Shown one piece after another: positions 33,726-42,115 of a stretch of 50,395 bases of DNA. Position numbers and translations under genes: made by a program. The stretch is from Phycisphaerales bacterium. Its GTDB lineage: Bacteria; Planctomycetota; Phycisphaerae; Phycisphaerales; SM1A02. Within the stretch, counting starts at the first letter, position 1, and the number at the start of each line of letters is the position of its first letter. The stretch spans positions 1 to 50,395 of the forward strand of contig JAPKCC010000010.1 of assembly GCA_028823105.1 (NCBI GenBank). Direction: 5' to 3'. The notes under the pieces were generated by a model. That model did not search any database. It saw only the letters and a program-made list of their open reading frames with translations, and had not been told where the DNA came from.

Positions 33726-33812
33726 GGAGAGGTGGCAGAGCGGTTGAATGCGCTAGTCTCGAAAACTAGTATGGCCTCCGGGTCATCGTGGGTTCGAATC
33801 CCACCCTCTCCG
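33726..33812 (+). tRNA. tRNA-Ser, anticodon CGA
   Basis: An 87-base cloverleaf is visible. The acceptor stem GGAGAGG (33726-33732) pairs with CCTCTCC (33805-33811), with discriminator base G at 33812. The anticodon stem CTAGT/ACTAG encloses loop CTCGAAA, anticodon CGA reading UCG. A long variable arm typical of tRNA-Ser follows, and the T arm is GTGGG-TTCGAAT-CCCAC (33788-33804). The 3' CCA is not encoded. A terminator follows 10 bases later. Confidence 0.97.
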
Positions 33813-33821
33813 CTTGCAACG

Positions 33822-33860
33822 ACCGCCGTGCCCCACCCGGGCCCGGCGGTTGTTCTTTTT
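33822..33860 (+). terminator. Intrinsic terminator after tRNA-Ser
   Basis: ACCGCCG (33822-33828) pairs with CGGCGGT (33844-33850), with further G/C pairs inside after one mismatch, followed by TGTTCTTTTT. Confidence 0.85.
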
Positions 33861-33897
33861 CCGCGTGTTCTCGCATGCTTGCATTCACACGATCAGA

Positions 33898-34806
33898 TCA
33901 GACCGATTCGCCATCTTTCGACTCGATCCATCCGTTCGTGCCGTCCGGAAGTCGGATTCTCCACCACCCTGGGCGTCGCTCGAGAATTCCGAATTCGACG
34001 CCTTCGGAAAGCGGTTCATCGATGGCGGGTTCGAAACTCAGACCATTTCCGGTTCGGAGTTCCACATCCGCACGGGTGAGCACGCCGGCGGTCCCTCCCT
34101 CGGGGAGTAGTCGATCAATAACGATGGTCCCGGCAGAAAGGACACCGGCCATGGCCGTGATGATGATGATCGATCTCCAGATCACCGTCGTCGATTCCCG
34201 TTCCGTAATTCGGCGTTCGACGGGGCGGCTTCGCCTCCACAGGAGGAGGAACCAGAGGCAGGTCCAGGTGATCGCCGCGGTTCCGAACCGGGTCGGCTCC
34301 GAGATCACGTTCCACCATCGGTTGAGATTGGCGAAGGTGAGATCCGTCGCGTCGGCTTCGATCGGGCGAGCAACCCGCCGTCTCGCTTCCGCCAGATTCG
34401 CGGCGATGTCGTCGTCGATCGGATCGAGACGCTCAGCGCGACGGTAGGCCGCGATGGCCTTTCCCAACGTGCCCGCTCGCAACTCGGCGTTTCCCAAGTT
34501 AAACCACGCGGCCGGGCCATTTCCGCCTTCGGCGATTACCCGACGCCAGTCGTCGGCGCTGCTGCGAAACGCCGCGAGGGCGTCGGTTGAGCCGCCGACG
34601 AGTTCGAGACCTCGGCGATAGGCGGCCTCGGCGGACTCCGCGAGCACGACTCGATCCGATGGCGACGGAGAGGGGATCTCCGCATCGGCCAACGAGTGGC
34701 TTGTCATGGTGATGAACACGAAGAGCAGCACGCACCGCTGTAGGATCGAGACCATGCTTGGGCTCTGGGAGAGATGCCTCCTCCAAGGCTCGAGATGGCG
34801 CTTCAT
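33898..34806 (-). CDS. batE: BatE-like TPR and SH3-type membrane protein
   Basis: The 302-residue product closes the bat operon. It has an N-terminal hydrophobic signal segment (about 22-38), a TPR region (WFNLGNAELRAGTLGKAIAA, YRRAERLDPIDDDIAANLAE at about 95-135), two membrane helices near 180-198 and 215-235, and a C-terminal SH3-like part with GVLTRADVELRTGNGLSFEP and RRPGWWRIRLPDGTNGWIES. TPR plus two helices plus SH3 is the BatE plan in Bacteroides-type aerotolerance operons; the function is not established biochemically. Its ATG overlaps the stop of the previous gene by 4 bp. Confidence 0.82.
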   Translation of the reverse strand: MKRHLEPWRRHLSQSPSMVSILQRCVLLFVFITMTSHSLADAEIPSPSPSDRVVLAESAEAAYRRGLELVGGSTDALAAFRSSADDWRRVIAEGGNGPAAWFNLGNAELRAGTLGKAIAAYRRAERLDPIDDDIAANLAEARRRVARPIEADATDLTFANLNRWWNVISEPTRFGTAAITWTCLWFLLLWRRSRPVERRITERESTTVIWRSIIIITAMAGVLSAGTIVIDRLLPEGGTAGVLTRADVELRTGNGLSFEPAIDEPLSEGVEFGILERRPGWWRIRLPDGTNGWIESKDGESV

Positions 34807-36722
34807 GCGTTCCTCCCCGTCATCTTCAAGCGTGGTCGAAGCCCATCGAGTGCGGGCATCAACGCTTCAGCGCGGCTTCGAAGCTCGGAAGGGTCCGTCG
34901 CTGCCGGAGCGTAGCGACCAGCTTCGGCCGCATCGAGCACGGCTCGAAGTTCACGACGTGGTTCGTCGGGCAAGCCGGCCGTGGTCACCGCCTCGTCGGC
35001 TTCCCGCGCGGTCAGGGTGCCATCCGCAAGATGCAGTCTGGCGGCGATCAATCCGCAGAGGGCGGCATGCACGCGATCTGCCATCGTGCCTTCCCCATTC
35101 AAGATGCCTATTGCTCGCCGACGAGCCCCGACTGCGCGGCCGTGCTCCGGATTGGCGGTGCGGAACTCGCGTCGTCGGATCGCGGCGAATCCCACCAGGA
35201 ATACGATCGGACCTCCAAGGGCGAACACGATGATGGTCCAGTCGTCTTTGATGCGGCGATACCGAACGACCGCCTCAGAAACCGGGTGATTCGCACGCAG
35301 GCCGCCGGTCGTGGCGGTCAAGGATGTGGTTCTTCGAGGACCGGCTTCGTTCCCGCCTTCGCTTCGAACCACGGCGCCGAGATCGAGCCGTTCGCTCGCC
35401 TTGACGGTGATGCGAATCGGCTTGCTGCTGGCCGTGACGTATCGACCGAGCTCAGGATCGAAACTCACGAAGGGGATGGCGGGGATCTCGGTGAGACCGT
35501 CTCGTTCGGGCCGGAGCGTCTCGGTGAACGTCTTGGTTCGTCCTTCGACGACGCCTGTGGTCGGGTCGTCCGGCACTCGAAAGTCGGCCAGTGCCTCGAG
35601 TTCACGGAGCGGCGGTGGTCGGAGGTTCGCGAGATCACCGGGAATTGCATCGGCCTCCTCGGTCACTTCGAAGCGGAGGGTGATTGGATCACCGACGGAG
35701 ACCTCTCGTGGCTCGGCGGACGCCCGCACCGTGAATCGTCCGACGGCGCCGGTGAAGGTCGCTGGTCTTCCCGTTTCGGGAAGTGGGCGAACGCTGATGG
35801 GTCGGATCCTCGCGGTCTGCATGACCGGTCGAAATCCCTCCACCGCGATCTGGCGGCGATTGAAGATGTCGCGTTGAACCACGAGCCCGGTCGGTTGCCT
35901 CAGAACGATGCGAACCTCGCCGGGATCGATCGCCCCGACCCTTACCGGATGATCGATGTACTCAATCTCGTAGAGGAAGTAGGTCCGGTCACCTCGCTCG
36001 ACTCGTCGGCCGGAAGGTCGTCTTCGATTCCGGCTCAGTTCCTCGAGCGGCTCCTTGAAGACCCCCCAGGAGGAATCCCCGAGCGACAGAAGTCCCCACA
36101 TGTCCGCTTCGTCGAGACGGACGTTGTTCTTCCGATCGACGAATTGTTCGACCCAGATCTGCAGGTTCAGTCGGACTGGCTGGCCGACCCAAGCATCGTC
36201 GGGCGTTCCGATGATCTCTACGACCAGTAGGTCGCCGACCTTGCTCTGCGATGCGATTACTCGCCAACTCCGACTGGTAATTCTTCGTCCGTCAACCATC
36301 ACCGAGATACTCGGGATCTCGATGATCCCGCTCTTTTCGGCGACCATTCGGATCACGAAGGTTCGGGTGGACCGCGTGGTGGCCACGCCGTTGACGATCT
36401 GGGTGAACGTACTTTCGCGGGCGCTGGGCAGCACCGTGCTCGACACGCCGTCAATCTCGGGAACGATCGGGTCTTCCCACGTCGCGGCATTGACCACGTC
36501 GACCTCGATCAGGAAGGGCTGGCCGACCCAGACTTCTCGGTTTGAGAATCGAAACTCTGCTTCGCCGTCCGCAATCGCGGTTGCGGTGGTCGACGCCAGT
36601 GCGACGAACATCCCGAAAAGGAGCCGGCTCATCCACTGGTAATGGAGCTTCGCCTTCGCGTACGAGTCGATCGTCGACGTGCGGTGATGGGTGGGGTGAT
36701 GGTTCCTTCGCATCGTGATCAC
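34803..36722 (-). CDS. batD: BatD-like protein
   Basis: This 639-residue exported protein has a hydrophobic segment at about 33-52 preceded by 30 polar residues. Repeated immunoglobulin-like beta domains follow (NREVWVGQPFLIEVDVVNAA; GTPDDAWVGQPVRLNLQIWV; SAEPREVSVGDPITLRFEVT). The LRPERDGLTEIPAIPFVSFD signature of BatD lies near 410-430, a membrane helix near 500-520, and a cytoplasmic helical tail of about 110 residues follows. A later start at residue 31 (MSRLLFGMF) would give a cleaner signal peptide. The GTG start overlaps the batC stop (GTGA). BatD is thought to be part of a periplasmic/membrane complex with the VWA proteins BatA and BatB. Confidence 0.88.
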   Translation of the reverse strand: MITMRRNHHPTHHRTSTIDSYAKAKLHYQWMSRLLFGMFVALASTTATAIADGEAEFRFSNREVWVGQPFLIEVDVVNAATWEDPIVPEIDGVSSTVLPSARESTFTQIVNGVATTRSTRTFVIRMVAEKSGIIEIPSISVMVDGRRITSRSWRVIASQSKVGDLLVVEIIGTPDDAWVGQPVRLNLQIWVEQFVDRKNNVRLDEADMWGLLSLGDSSWGVFKEPLEELSRNRRRPSGRRVERGDRTYFLYEIEYIDHPVRVGAIDPGEVRIVLRQPTGLVVQRDIFNRRQIAVEGFRPVMQTARIRPISVRPLPETGRPATFTGAVGRFTVRASAEPREVSVGDPITLRFEVTEEADAIPGDLANLRPPPLRELEALADFRVPDDPTTGVVEGRTKTFTETLRPERDGLTEIPAIPFVSFDPELGRYVTASSKPIRITVKASERLDLGAVVRSEGGNEAGPRRTTSLTATTGGLRANHPVSEAVVRYRRIKDDWTIIVFALGGPIVFLVGFAAIRRREFRTANPEHGRAVGARRRAIGILNGEGTMADRVHAALCGLIAARLHLADGTLTAREADEAVTTAGLPDEPRRELRAVLDAAEAGRYAPAATDPSELRSRAEALMPALDGLRPRLKMTGRNA

Positions 36723-37816
36723 CAGTCTTTCTTCACCGGCGTCCGAGGGCCGGACGCGTCTTTCTTCGCCTTTTCCTGACGCCGCTGACGCTCCTTGTCT
36801 CGAACGGACTGGAGGAGTCGCTCCGCCTCCTCCTTGGTCATTCGAGGTGTTTCCGGCGCCGCCTTCGAGTCCTCGGGAGATTGTTCGTTCTCCGCGGCGG
36901 AGGCGTCCTTTTCTTCTTGCGCTTGCTTCTCTTCCTGCTCTTGCTGTTGGTCCTGCTCTTGCTGTTGGTCCTGCTCTTGCTGTTGGTCCTGCTCTTGCTG
37001 TTGGTCCTGCTCTTGCTGCTGGTCCTGCTCTTGCTGCTGGTCCTGCGCTTGCTGTTGGTCCTGCGCTTGCTGCTGGTCCTGCTCTTGCTGTTGGTCCTGC
37101 GCTTGCTGCTGGTCCTGCTCTTGCTTCTGGTCCTGCTCTTGCTTCTGGTCCTGATCTTGTTCTTGTTGCTGCTGCTGTTGAATCTCACGGAGTTGCCGGA
37201 GGAGGCGAGATGCCAGTTCGGCATTCACTCGGGCGTCGCGATTGCGTCCATCGGCGTCGATCGCATCTCGAAAATGATCCAACGACGATTCGACTCGGTC
37301 GATCGTCTCCTGCATCGGGTCGCTCTGCTTCGAGGGGTCGGCTGATGGGTCGTCGACGGGTGGGGTGGCGCCCGGCTGTGCGGCGTCGATTCGTTCGAGC
37401 GCATTTGCGTAACGGGCGGTCCCTTCGTTGTACATCGACTGCGCGGCCAGGTCCGCGTCTCCCAGTTCCGCAGCGCGCTGGAAACTCTCCGCGGCTTCTT
37501 CGAATGCGCCCGATCGGTACCGGGCGACGCCCCGGTTGTAGGCCGCCCCCGCGAGCGTTGGATCGAGACGGGCGACTTCGGCCCACGCTTCCGCCGCGGT
37601 GGACCATTCCTCCGAGGTCATGGCCGACTCGGCAAGCGTGATTGCGGCGCCGATTTCTGCGGCACTCCCGCGGGCCGCAGGTGGTTCAGTGGTCGCGCCA
37701 GTATCCTGCGCGGCGATCGGAATCGAGATGATCGACGCAAGAATGAGGGCGATCATTCTCTGCAACCGGATCGCTCGATGAATCGGCAACAGATTCGTGG
37801 TGAGTGGATGGGTCAC
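36719..37816 (-). CDS. batC: BatC-like TPR protein with long Gln/Asp/Glu repeat tract
   Basis: The 365-residue product starts at GTG 37816, overlapping the batB stop, which gives a short front and a signal-like segment (MIALILASIISIPIAAQ, about 21-37). TPR helices follow at about 60-135 (WSTAAEAWAEVARLDPTLAG, AAYNRGVARYRSGAFEEAAE), then a linker and NAELASRLLRQLREIQQQ. Residues about 223-294 consist of twelve hexapeptides of the type QQEQDQ, predicted to be disordered or coiled coil. The tail is Glu/Lys-rich and ends VKKDW. BatC in other bacteria is a TPR protein; the repeat tract is an addition. The open frame extends to 37942, but that part lies inside batB. Confidence 0.85.
   Translation of the reverse strand: MTHPLTTNLLPIHRAIRLQRMIALILASIISIPIAAQDTGATTEPPAARGSAAEIGAAITLAESAMTSEEWSTAAEAWAEVARLDPTLAGAAYNRGVARYRSGAFEEAAESFQRAAELGDADLAAQSMYNEGTARYANALERIDAAQPGATPPVDDPSADPSKQSDPMQETIDRVESSLDHFRDAIDADGRNRDARVNAELASRLLRQLREIQQQQQQEQDQDQKQEQDQKQEQDQQQAQDQQQEQDQQQAQDQQQAQDQQQEQDQQQEQDQQQEQDQQQEQDQQQEQDQQQEQEEKQAQEEKDASAAENEQSPEDSKAAPETPRMTKEEAERLLQSVRDKERQRRQEKAKKDASGPRTPVKKDW
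36935..37150. repeat. Twelve tandem 18-bp units inside batC
   Basis: Consecutive units of the form CTGCTCTTGCTGTTGGTC repeat twelve times without gaps (216 bp), with substitutions at a few fixed places (CTGCGC, CTGCTGG, CTTCTGG). Six units at the left side are nearly identical, which suggests recent slippage or unequal crossing over. It encodes the Gln/Asp/Glu tract. Confidence 0.95.
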
Positions 37817-38880
37817 GCCGGCATTCTCTCCGGATTTTGACTCGAAGTGCGAGTTCGGGGTGTTCCGTTCAAGGGTCGCCGCCGCCGTTCGGCGATCAGG
37901 CTCTCGAGTACGAAGCAGATGAGCGAGATCCCTGCGAACCACTGGAATCGAGGGATCAACTGGCGGGCGACCCCCTCCTCCTGATCCTGGAGATCAATGG
38001 TGGTGATCCAGCCTTTGAAGAATTCGCCGAGATCGACGAGGCTCGTGCCCGCGGGGACGAACACGCCGCCTCCGGCGTCCGCCACGGACTGCAACAGATC
38101 TGGATTCATCCGGGTCCAGACTTCCTGATTCTCGTGGAGAAGCCAGCTCGGTTGACCATCGATCAAGGTGGGAATCCTCGCCCCTTCGGCCGCATCGCCG
38201 ATTCCGACGGTGTAGACCCGGACGCCATGGTCGCGTTGTGCGGCTTCGGCCGCTTCGATCGGAAAGCTCTCCATGTCCTCGCCGTCGCTGAGAATCACGA
38301 TCGCCTTGCCGCCGGGTTCGTCGTTTCCGAACGCGTCTGCCGCCACGCGAATCGCGTCCCCGAGCATGGAACCGCCGCGAGTGGCGCTTCGCGGCGAAAG
38401 CTCTTCGATCGCATTCTCGAACGCATCGTAGTTCAAGGTGAGCGGACTCTTGATCGCGGCATCACCGGCGAAGTCGACGAGACCCACTCGATCACCGGCC
38501 ATCGAGTCGACGGCGCCTTCGATGAAGAGCCGGGCGCGATCAAGTCTGGAGGGTGACGCATCCCGGGCCAGCATGCTGCGAGAGACGTCCACCACGAACA
38601 TCACGTCCATGCCACTGCGGTTGACCTCAACGTATCGAACGCCCCAACGCGGGTCGGCGAGGGCCAGGACCAAGAAGAAAAGTCCCAGTACTGCGAACAC
38701 GCTTCGAACCGCTGGTCGGAAGATGCTCAATCGAGGGGCGAGGCGAGCCAGCATTGGGACGTCCGCGAATCGCCTGATCGCTCGTCGACGCGCGAGCACA
38801 CCCCACCAGGCAAGGATGCCGACCCCGGCGACGAGCCAGAGCCATGCGAGTGAATCGAGATGTTGGAAGTTGAGATCCAT
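37813..38880 (-). CDS. batB: BatB-like von Willebrand factor A protein
   Basis: The 355-residue membrane protein has helices near 10-29 and 60-76, a VWA domain from about 92 to 260, and a last helix near 320-340. The MIDAS metal site is visible as DVSRS at 98-102, with the later acidic part in VILSDGEDMESFPIEAAEAA. SPLTLNYDAFENAIEELSPR lies between. This is the BatA/BatB plan, in which the VWA domain faces the periplasm. It follows batA by 21 bp, the only non-overlapping junction inside the eight-gene operon, and overlaps batC by 4 bp. Confidence 0.9.
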   Translation of the reverse strand: MDLNFQHLDSLAWLWLVAGVGILAWWGVLARRRAIRRFADVPMLARLAPRLSIFRPAVRSVFAVLGLFFLVLALADPRWGVRYVEVNRSGMDVMFVVDVSRSMLARDASPSRLDRARLFIEGAVDSMAGDRVGLVDFAGDAAIKSPLTLNYDAFENAIEELSPRSATRGGSMLGDAIRVAADAFGNDEPGGKAIVILSDGEDMESFPIEAAEAAQRDHGVRVYTVGIGDAAEGARIPTLIDGQPSWLLHENQEVWTRMNPDLLQSVADAGGGVFVPAGTSLVDLGEFFKGWITTIDLQDQEEGVARQLIPRFQWFAGISLICFVLESLIAERRRRPLNGTPRTRTSSQNPERMPA

Positions 38881-38901
38881 GAGTCGTCAAGCAAGCGGTA
38901 T

Positions 38902-40020
38902 TCAGGGGAGCGTGCGAAAGCGGGTGTGTACGAGAATCTGCTCGCTCGCGAGCAGGAGCAGTGCGATGAGCAGGAGCGGAGGAAGTTCCAGCCCACCGAG
39001 GGACAGTGGTTGCACCGCGAGATCGCGATAGGAGCGATAGCGGCGCTGCTCCGTGGTGGTCTTCTCAAGGTCGTCGATTTCGGTGTAAATGCGACGAAGA
39101 CTGTCGGTGTCCGTGGCGCGAAAATACTTGCCGCCGGTCGCGTCGGCGACCGCTTCAAGGGTTTTTTCATCGATCGAGACCCGTTGCCGACCCATGATCT
39201 GCCGACCGAAGGGGTCGCGAGCGGGAACCGGCGCCACTCCGTTGGATCCAACCCCGATGGCGTAGATGCGGACGTCGAAGGCGCTGGCAATCTCGGCTGC
39301 CACCAACGGATCAAGGTCGCCGGCGTTGTTTTCGCCATCGGTCAACAGCACGATGACCCGGCTCTTGATTCTTCGGCCCGCTGCATCACCTCGCTCGTCG
39401 AGCTCGCGAAGCCGTTCGACTGCGAGCGCAATCGCATCGCCGATCGCGGTTCCGTCTTCGCTCTGCTCCGTGGCGATCCGGACCTTGTCGAGGGCGTCGA
39501 TGACGTAGGGATGATCAAGGGTCAGCGGACTGACGGTATCCGCGAAACCAGCGAAGGTGATTAACCCCACGAGGTCGTCGGGGCGGCCCATGAGATCGTC
39601 GTCGCCTTCGATAAAGTCGGTGAGCACCTTCTTCACGGCGGTGAGTCGGTTGACTCGACCGCCCGCGAGTTCGAAGTCCAGGGCCCGCATGCTGCCAGAC
39701 CGGTCGATGACCGACTGGATCGCGATTCCTTCGACGAAAACTTCGCTCCGCTCGTTGGCTTTGATCGGACGGGCAATGCAGATGATCAACAGGACGATGC
39801 CTGCAACTCGGAGGCTCGGGGGAAGCCAGCGGATCCGGCCCACCCAGCTGCGTCCGGCGGCGGCGAGATCTCTGGTCGACGCGTGCACGAGCGTCGCGCG
39901 TCGACGCCACCGAGGGAGCACCGCCAGAAGGGCGAGAGGCAGTAGGAGCAGCCACCATGCAGAACCGGGATGGAACCCGAGTCGTTGAAGCTCGGGGAGC
40001 CAGTCGAAGAGGGCGTTCAT
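38902..40020 (-). CDS. batA: BatA-like von Willebrand factor A protein
   Basis: The 372-residue protein has helices near 20-36 and 68-83, then a VWA domain with the MIDAS motif DRSGS at 106-110, DDLVGLITFAGFADTVSPLT and VIVLLTDGENNAGDLDPLVA, followed by a helix near 345-362. BatA and BatB are paralogues and likely form a pair at the membrane. The start overlaps the stop of the preceding gene (ATGA). In this copy the residue after the MIDAS Asp is Arg rather than the more usual Val or Thr. Confidence 0.92.
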   Translation of the reverse strand: MNALFDWLPELQRLGFHPGSAWWLLLLPLALLAVLPRWRRRATLVHASTRDLAAAGRSWVGRIRWLPPSLRVAGIVLLIICIARPIKANERSEVFVEGIAIQSVIDRSGSMRALDFELAGGRVNRLTAVKKVLTDFIEGDDDLMGRPDDLVGLITFAGFADTVSPLTLDHPYVIDALDKVRIATEQSEDGTAIGDAIALAVERLRELDERGDAAGRRIKSRVIVLLTDGENNAGDLDPLVAAEIASAFDVRIYAIGVGSNGVAPVPARDPFGRQIMGRQRVSIDEKTLEAVADATGGKYFRATDTDSLRRIYTEIDDLEKTTTEQRRYRSYRDLAVQPLSLGGLELPPLLLIALLLLASEQILVHTRFRTLP

Positions 40021-41186
40021 GATCGATCCTCCAGATCGTCAAGGCCGTCGACGGCGCGATGGATGGCCGATGCTCGGGCGTTGACGTGTCCGGATCGTGG
40101 TGATCGTGGAGGATCGATGGCGTCGCGTTGGGGTGACGTTTCGTGTTCGATTCGGGGGCCGGCCTCGACCACGAATTCGCGAGTGATCTCGAGCGCCCGG
40201 TCGCACTCCGTGACCATCGGTCGGTCACCGGCGAACTTCACCAGGTCGGCGGCCCGAAGCAGTTTTGCGAGGCGTCGGGCCTGGTCGACGGTCAGTTCGG
40301 GATGGCTCCCGGCTTCGGTGATGAACTCTTGGGTCGTCCGTTCGGGGGCTGCGATGTGGAAGCGTCGTTCGATGAAATCGCGGGCGATATCGGTTAACTC
40401 GGTGAAGAAAGGTTCAATCTCGCCGGCGTACGGGAGTCGACGGGAAGCCAGCTGCTCCAGGGCCGAAAGAGCCCATCGATCCGCCGGCTCCGGTGGTGCC
40501 GGTGATCCGGGCCGTCTCGCCCGCCACCAGAAGAAGGCGAGGATCGCGAGCGTCGCAATGGAGCCGGTGACGACCAAGGACACGAACCACCAGTCGATCG
40601 GTGCCTTCACTTTGACCGGATCGGAGATGTCGCGAAATTGCTCAGGTCCGGCGTCGAGTCCGGCTACCGACGCCACCTCGATCGTGCGGGACGGGAACGT
40701 CACACTCGCGGTACCGAGGCGGATGGTGATGGGGGGGAGTTCCAGACGCCCGGCATCGAAGGTACGCAGCGTGAAAGATGGAGGCTGGCGGCTCGACCCC
40801 GATGCCGTGGGATTCGATCGACGTCGGTCATCGAGGACTTCGAAGCGTCCCAGCACTTCTCCGGGCCGAGGAAGTTCTAGAGACTGACCTGTTTCACCCA
40901 CCACCGTGAGGCGGAGGATGATCGGGACCCCGGACTCGGGTCTTTCCGTCTCAAGCGTGAGCGAGATGTGGTGTGAGTCGAGGTCGACCGTCATGGTCTG
41001 ACCGGCGACGAGGAGAGGTGCTGTTTCGGTCGCTTCCGATGTGGCGTCTTCCTGAACTCCGGTCGCCGCGGATGCCATCGCGGATCCTGAGCCAACGCAC
41101 AGACCGAAACACAGACCCAAAAGCAGACCGAAGCGCAGACCGAAACACAGACCGAAGAACCGGCAAGAGAGAATTCGATTGGTCAT
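40017..41186 (-). CDS. Membrane protein of the moxR-bat operon, BatD/DUF4381-like
   Basis: This 389-residue product sits between the DUF58 gene and batA, a place often taken by a DUF4381-type protein. It has a repeat-built hydrophobic signal segment (about 9-40), a beta-rich exported region (about 60-180, with HHISLTLETERPESGVPIIL and LRTFDAGRLELPPITIRLG, a BatD-like pattern), a membrane helix at about 195-218 and a cytoplasmic helical part. The cytoplasmic part includes GEIEPFFTELTDIARDFIER and RRLAKLLRAADLVKFAGDRP, the second resembling the C-terminal end of related operon proteins. Both junctions overlap neighbouring genes by 4 bp. Family name is from position and pattern only. Confidence 0.8.
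   Translation of the reverse strand: MTNRILSCRFFGLCFGLRFGLLLGLCFGLCVGSGSAMASAATGVQEDATSEATETAPLLVAGQTMTVDLDSHHISLTLETERPESGVPIILRLTVVGETGQSLELPRPGEVLGRFEVLDDRRRSNPTASGSSRQPPSFTLRTFDAGRLELPPITIRLGTASVTFPSRTIEVASVAGLDAGPEQFRDISDPVKVKAPIDWWFVSLVVTGSIATLAILAFFWWRARRPGSPAPPEPADRWALSALEQLASRRLPYAGEIEPFFTELTDIARDFIERRFHIAAPERTTQEFITEAGSHPELTVDQARRLAKLLRAADLVKFAGDRPMVTECDRALEITREFVVEAGPRIEHETSPQRDAIDPPRSPRSGHVNARASAIHRAVDGLDDLEDRS
41098..41157. repeat. Five tandem 12-bp units encoding a signal sequence
   Basis: Five consecutive 12-base units with consensus CACAGACCGAAA lie in the first 30 codons of the gene at 40017-41186 and encode FGLC-like tetrapeptides, so the hydrophobic core of the signal sequence is itself a minisatellite. 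Confidence 0.9.
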
Positions 41187-42115
41187 CGCGACCGCCTCCT
41201 CTCCCGGCGTCGAAAGTAGGCCGTGAGGGGTTCGACGAAGTCGATACCAGTTTCGATTTCGATGGGATCGACCTTCATTCGACGGAACATCGTTCTTCGC
41301 TCGAGGGTACGGGCGGTCACCTGTTCGGCAAAACGGCGTCGGACGGCTCGTCGTCCCGTGTCGACGAGGATCCTCTCACCGGATTCCGGATCGGTGAATT
41401 CCACGAGTCCCATGGAGGGGATCTCTCGTTCGCGACGATCGTCGACCACCACTGGGACGACGTCGTGGCGACGGCGGGCCGCTCGAAACGGAGTCTCCCA
41501 GTTGGTATCCATGAAATCGCTTGCGACGAAGACCACCGATCGCTGCCGCAGCACGCGATCAAGTTCCTTGATCGCGGGGCCGATCGCCGTTCCCCGTCCT
41601 TGCGGACGGAGGGCGAGCAACTCTCGAACGATCCGCATGATGTGCCGCGTTCCCTTTCGGGGCGGGACGTACTTTTCGACGCGATCGGTGAACGCGAGAA
41701 GGCCGACCTTATCGTTGTTGAAACTGGCGCTGAAGGCGAGGGTGGCGACGATCTCCGCGATCAGATCCCTCTTGAACTGGCCTTGCGTGCCAAATCCGAG
41801 CGATCCAGAGACATCGACGGCGAGCATCACCGTCAACTCCCGTTCCTCGCGGAAGAGCTTGATGTGTGGATCGCCGAGACGAGCGCTCACGTTCCAATCG
41901 ATGGATCGGACGTCGTCGCCAATCTGGTACGGGCGGACCTCCTCGAACTCCATGCCTCGGCCTTTGAAGGCAGAGTGATACTGGCCGGCCAAGGCTGCAC
42001 TGACGACGTGTCGCGTACGGAGTCGTATTCGTCGCACTCGGCGCAGCAAGTCCTTGGCGTCTTCCGCCGGAAGCGAGCCGTCGTCGATCGAGATGGTGTC
42101 GGGGTTTCGTTTCAC
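41183..42115 (-). CDS. DUF58 domain protein
   Basis: DUF58 proteins almost always follow moxR genes and carry a VWA-like fold. The 310-residue product has the diagnostic GRGMEFEEVRPYQIGDDVRS then IDWNVSARLGDPHIKLFREE at about 53-92, followed by MLAVDVSGSLGFG with the MIDAS-type DVSGS at about 100-104. No membrane segment is seen, so it is cytosolic, unlike BatA/BatB. The ATG overlaps the moxR stop and the stop overlaps the next gene, so it is translationally coupled to both. It may be the client or adaptor of the MoxR ATPase. Confidence 0.93.
   Translation of the reverse strand: MKRNPDTISIDDGSLPAEDAKDLLRRVRRIRLRTRHVVSAALAGQYHSAFKGRGMEFEEVRPYQIGDDVRSIDWNVSARLGDPHIKLFREERELTVMLAVDVSGSLGFGTQGQFKRDLIAEIVATLAFSASFNNDKVGLLAFTDRVEKYVPPRKGTRHIMRIVRELLALRPQGRGTAIGPAIKELDRVLRQRSVVFVASDFMDTNWETPFRAARRRHDVVPVVVDDRREREIPSMGLVEFTDPESGERILVDTGRRAVRRRFAEQVTARTLERRTMFRRMKVDPIEIETGIDFVEPLTAYFRRRERRRSR

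Noticed and set aside
34758-36230. 490-codon plus-strand frame opposite batD
   Set aside because: Composition is that of an antisense frame in GC-rich DNA; the minus-strand BatD frame has signal, beta domains and coupled starts.
36881-37345. Leucine-rich plus-strand frame that looks like a multi-helix membrane protein
   Set aside because: It is the antisense of the Gln/Asp/Glu repeat in batC; the batC frame fits operon overlaps and domain order.
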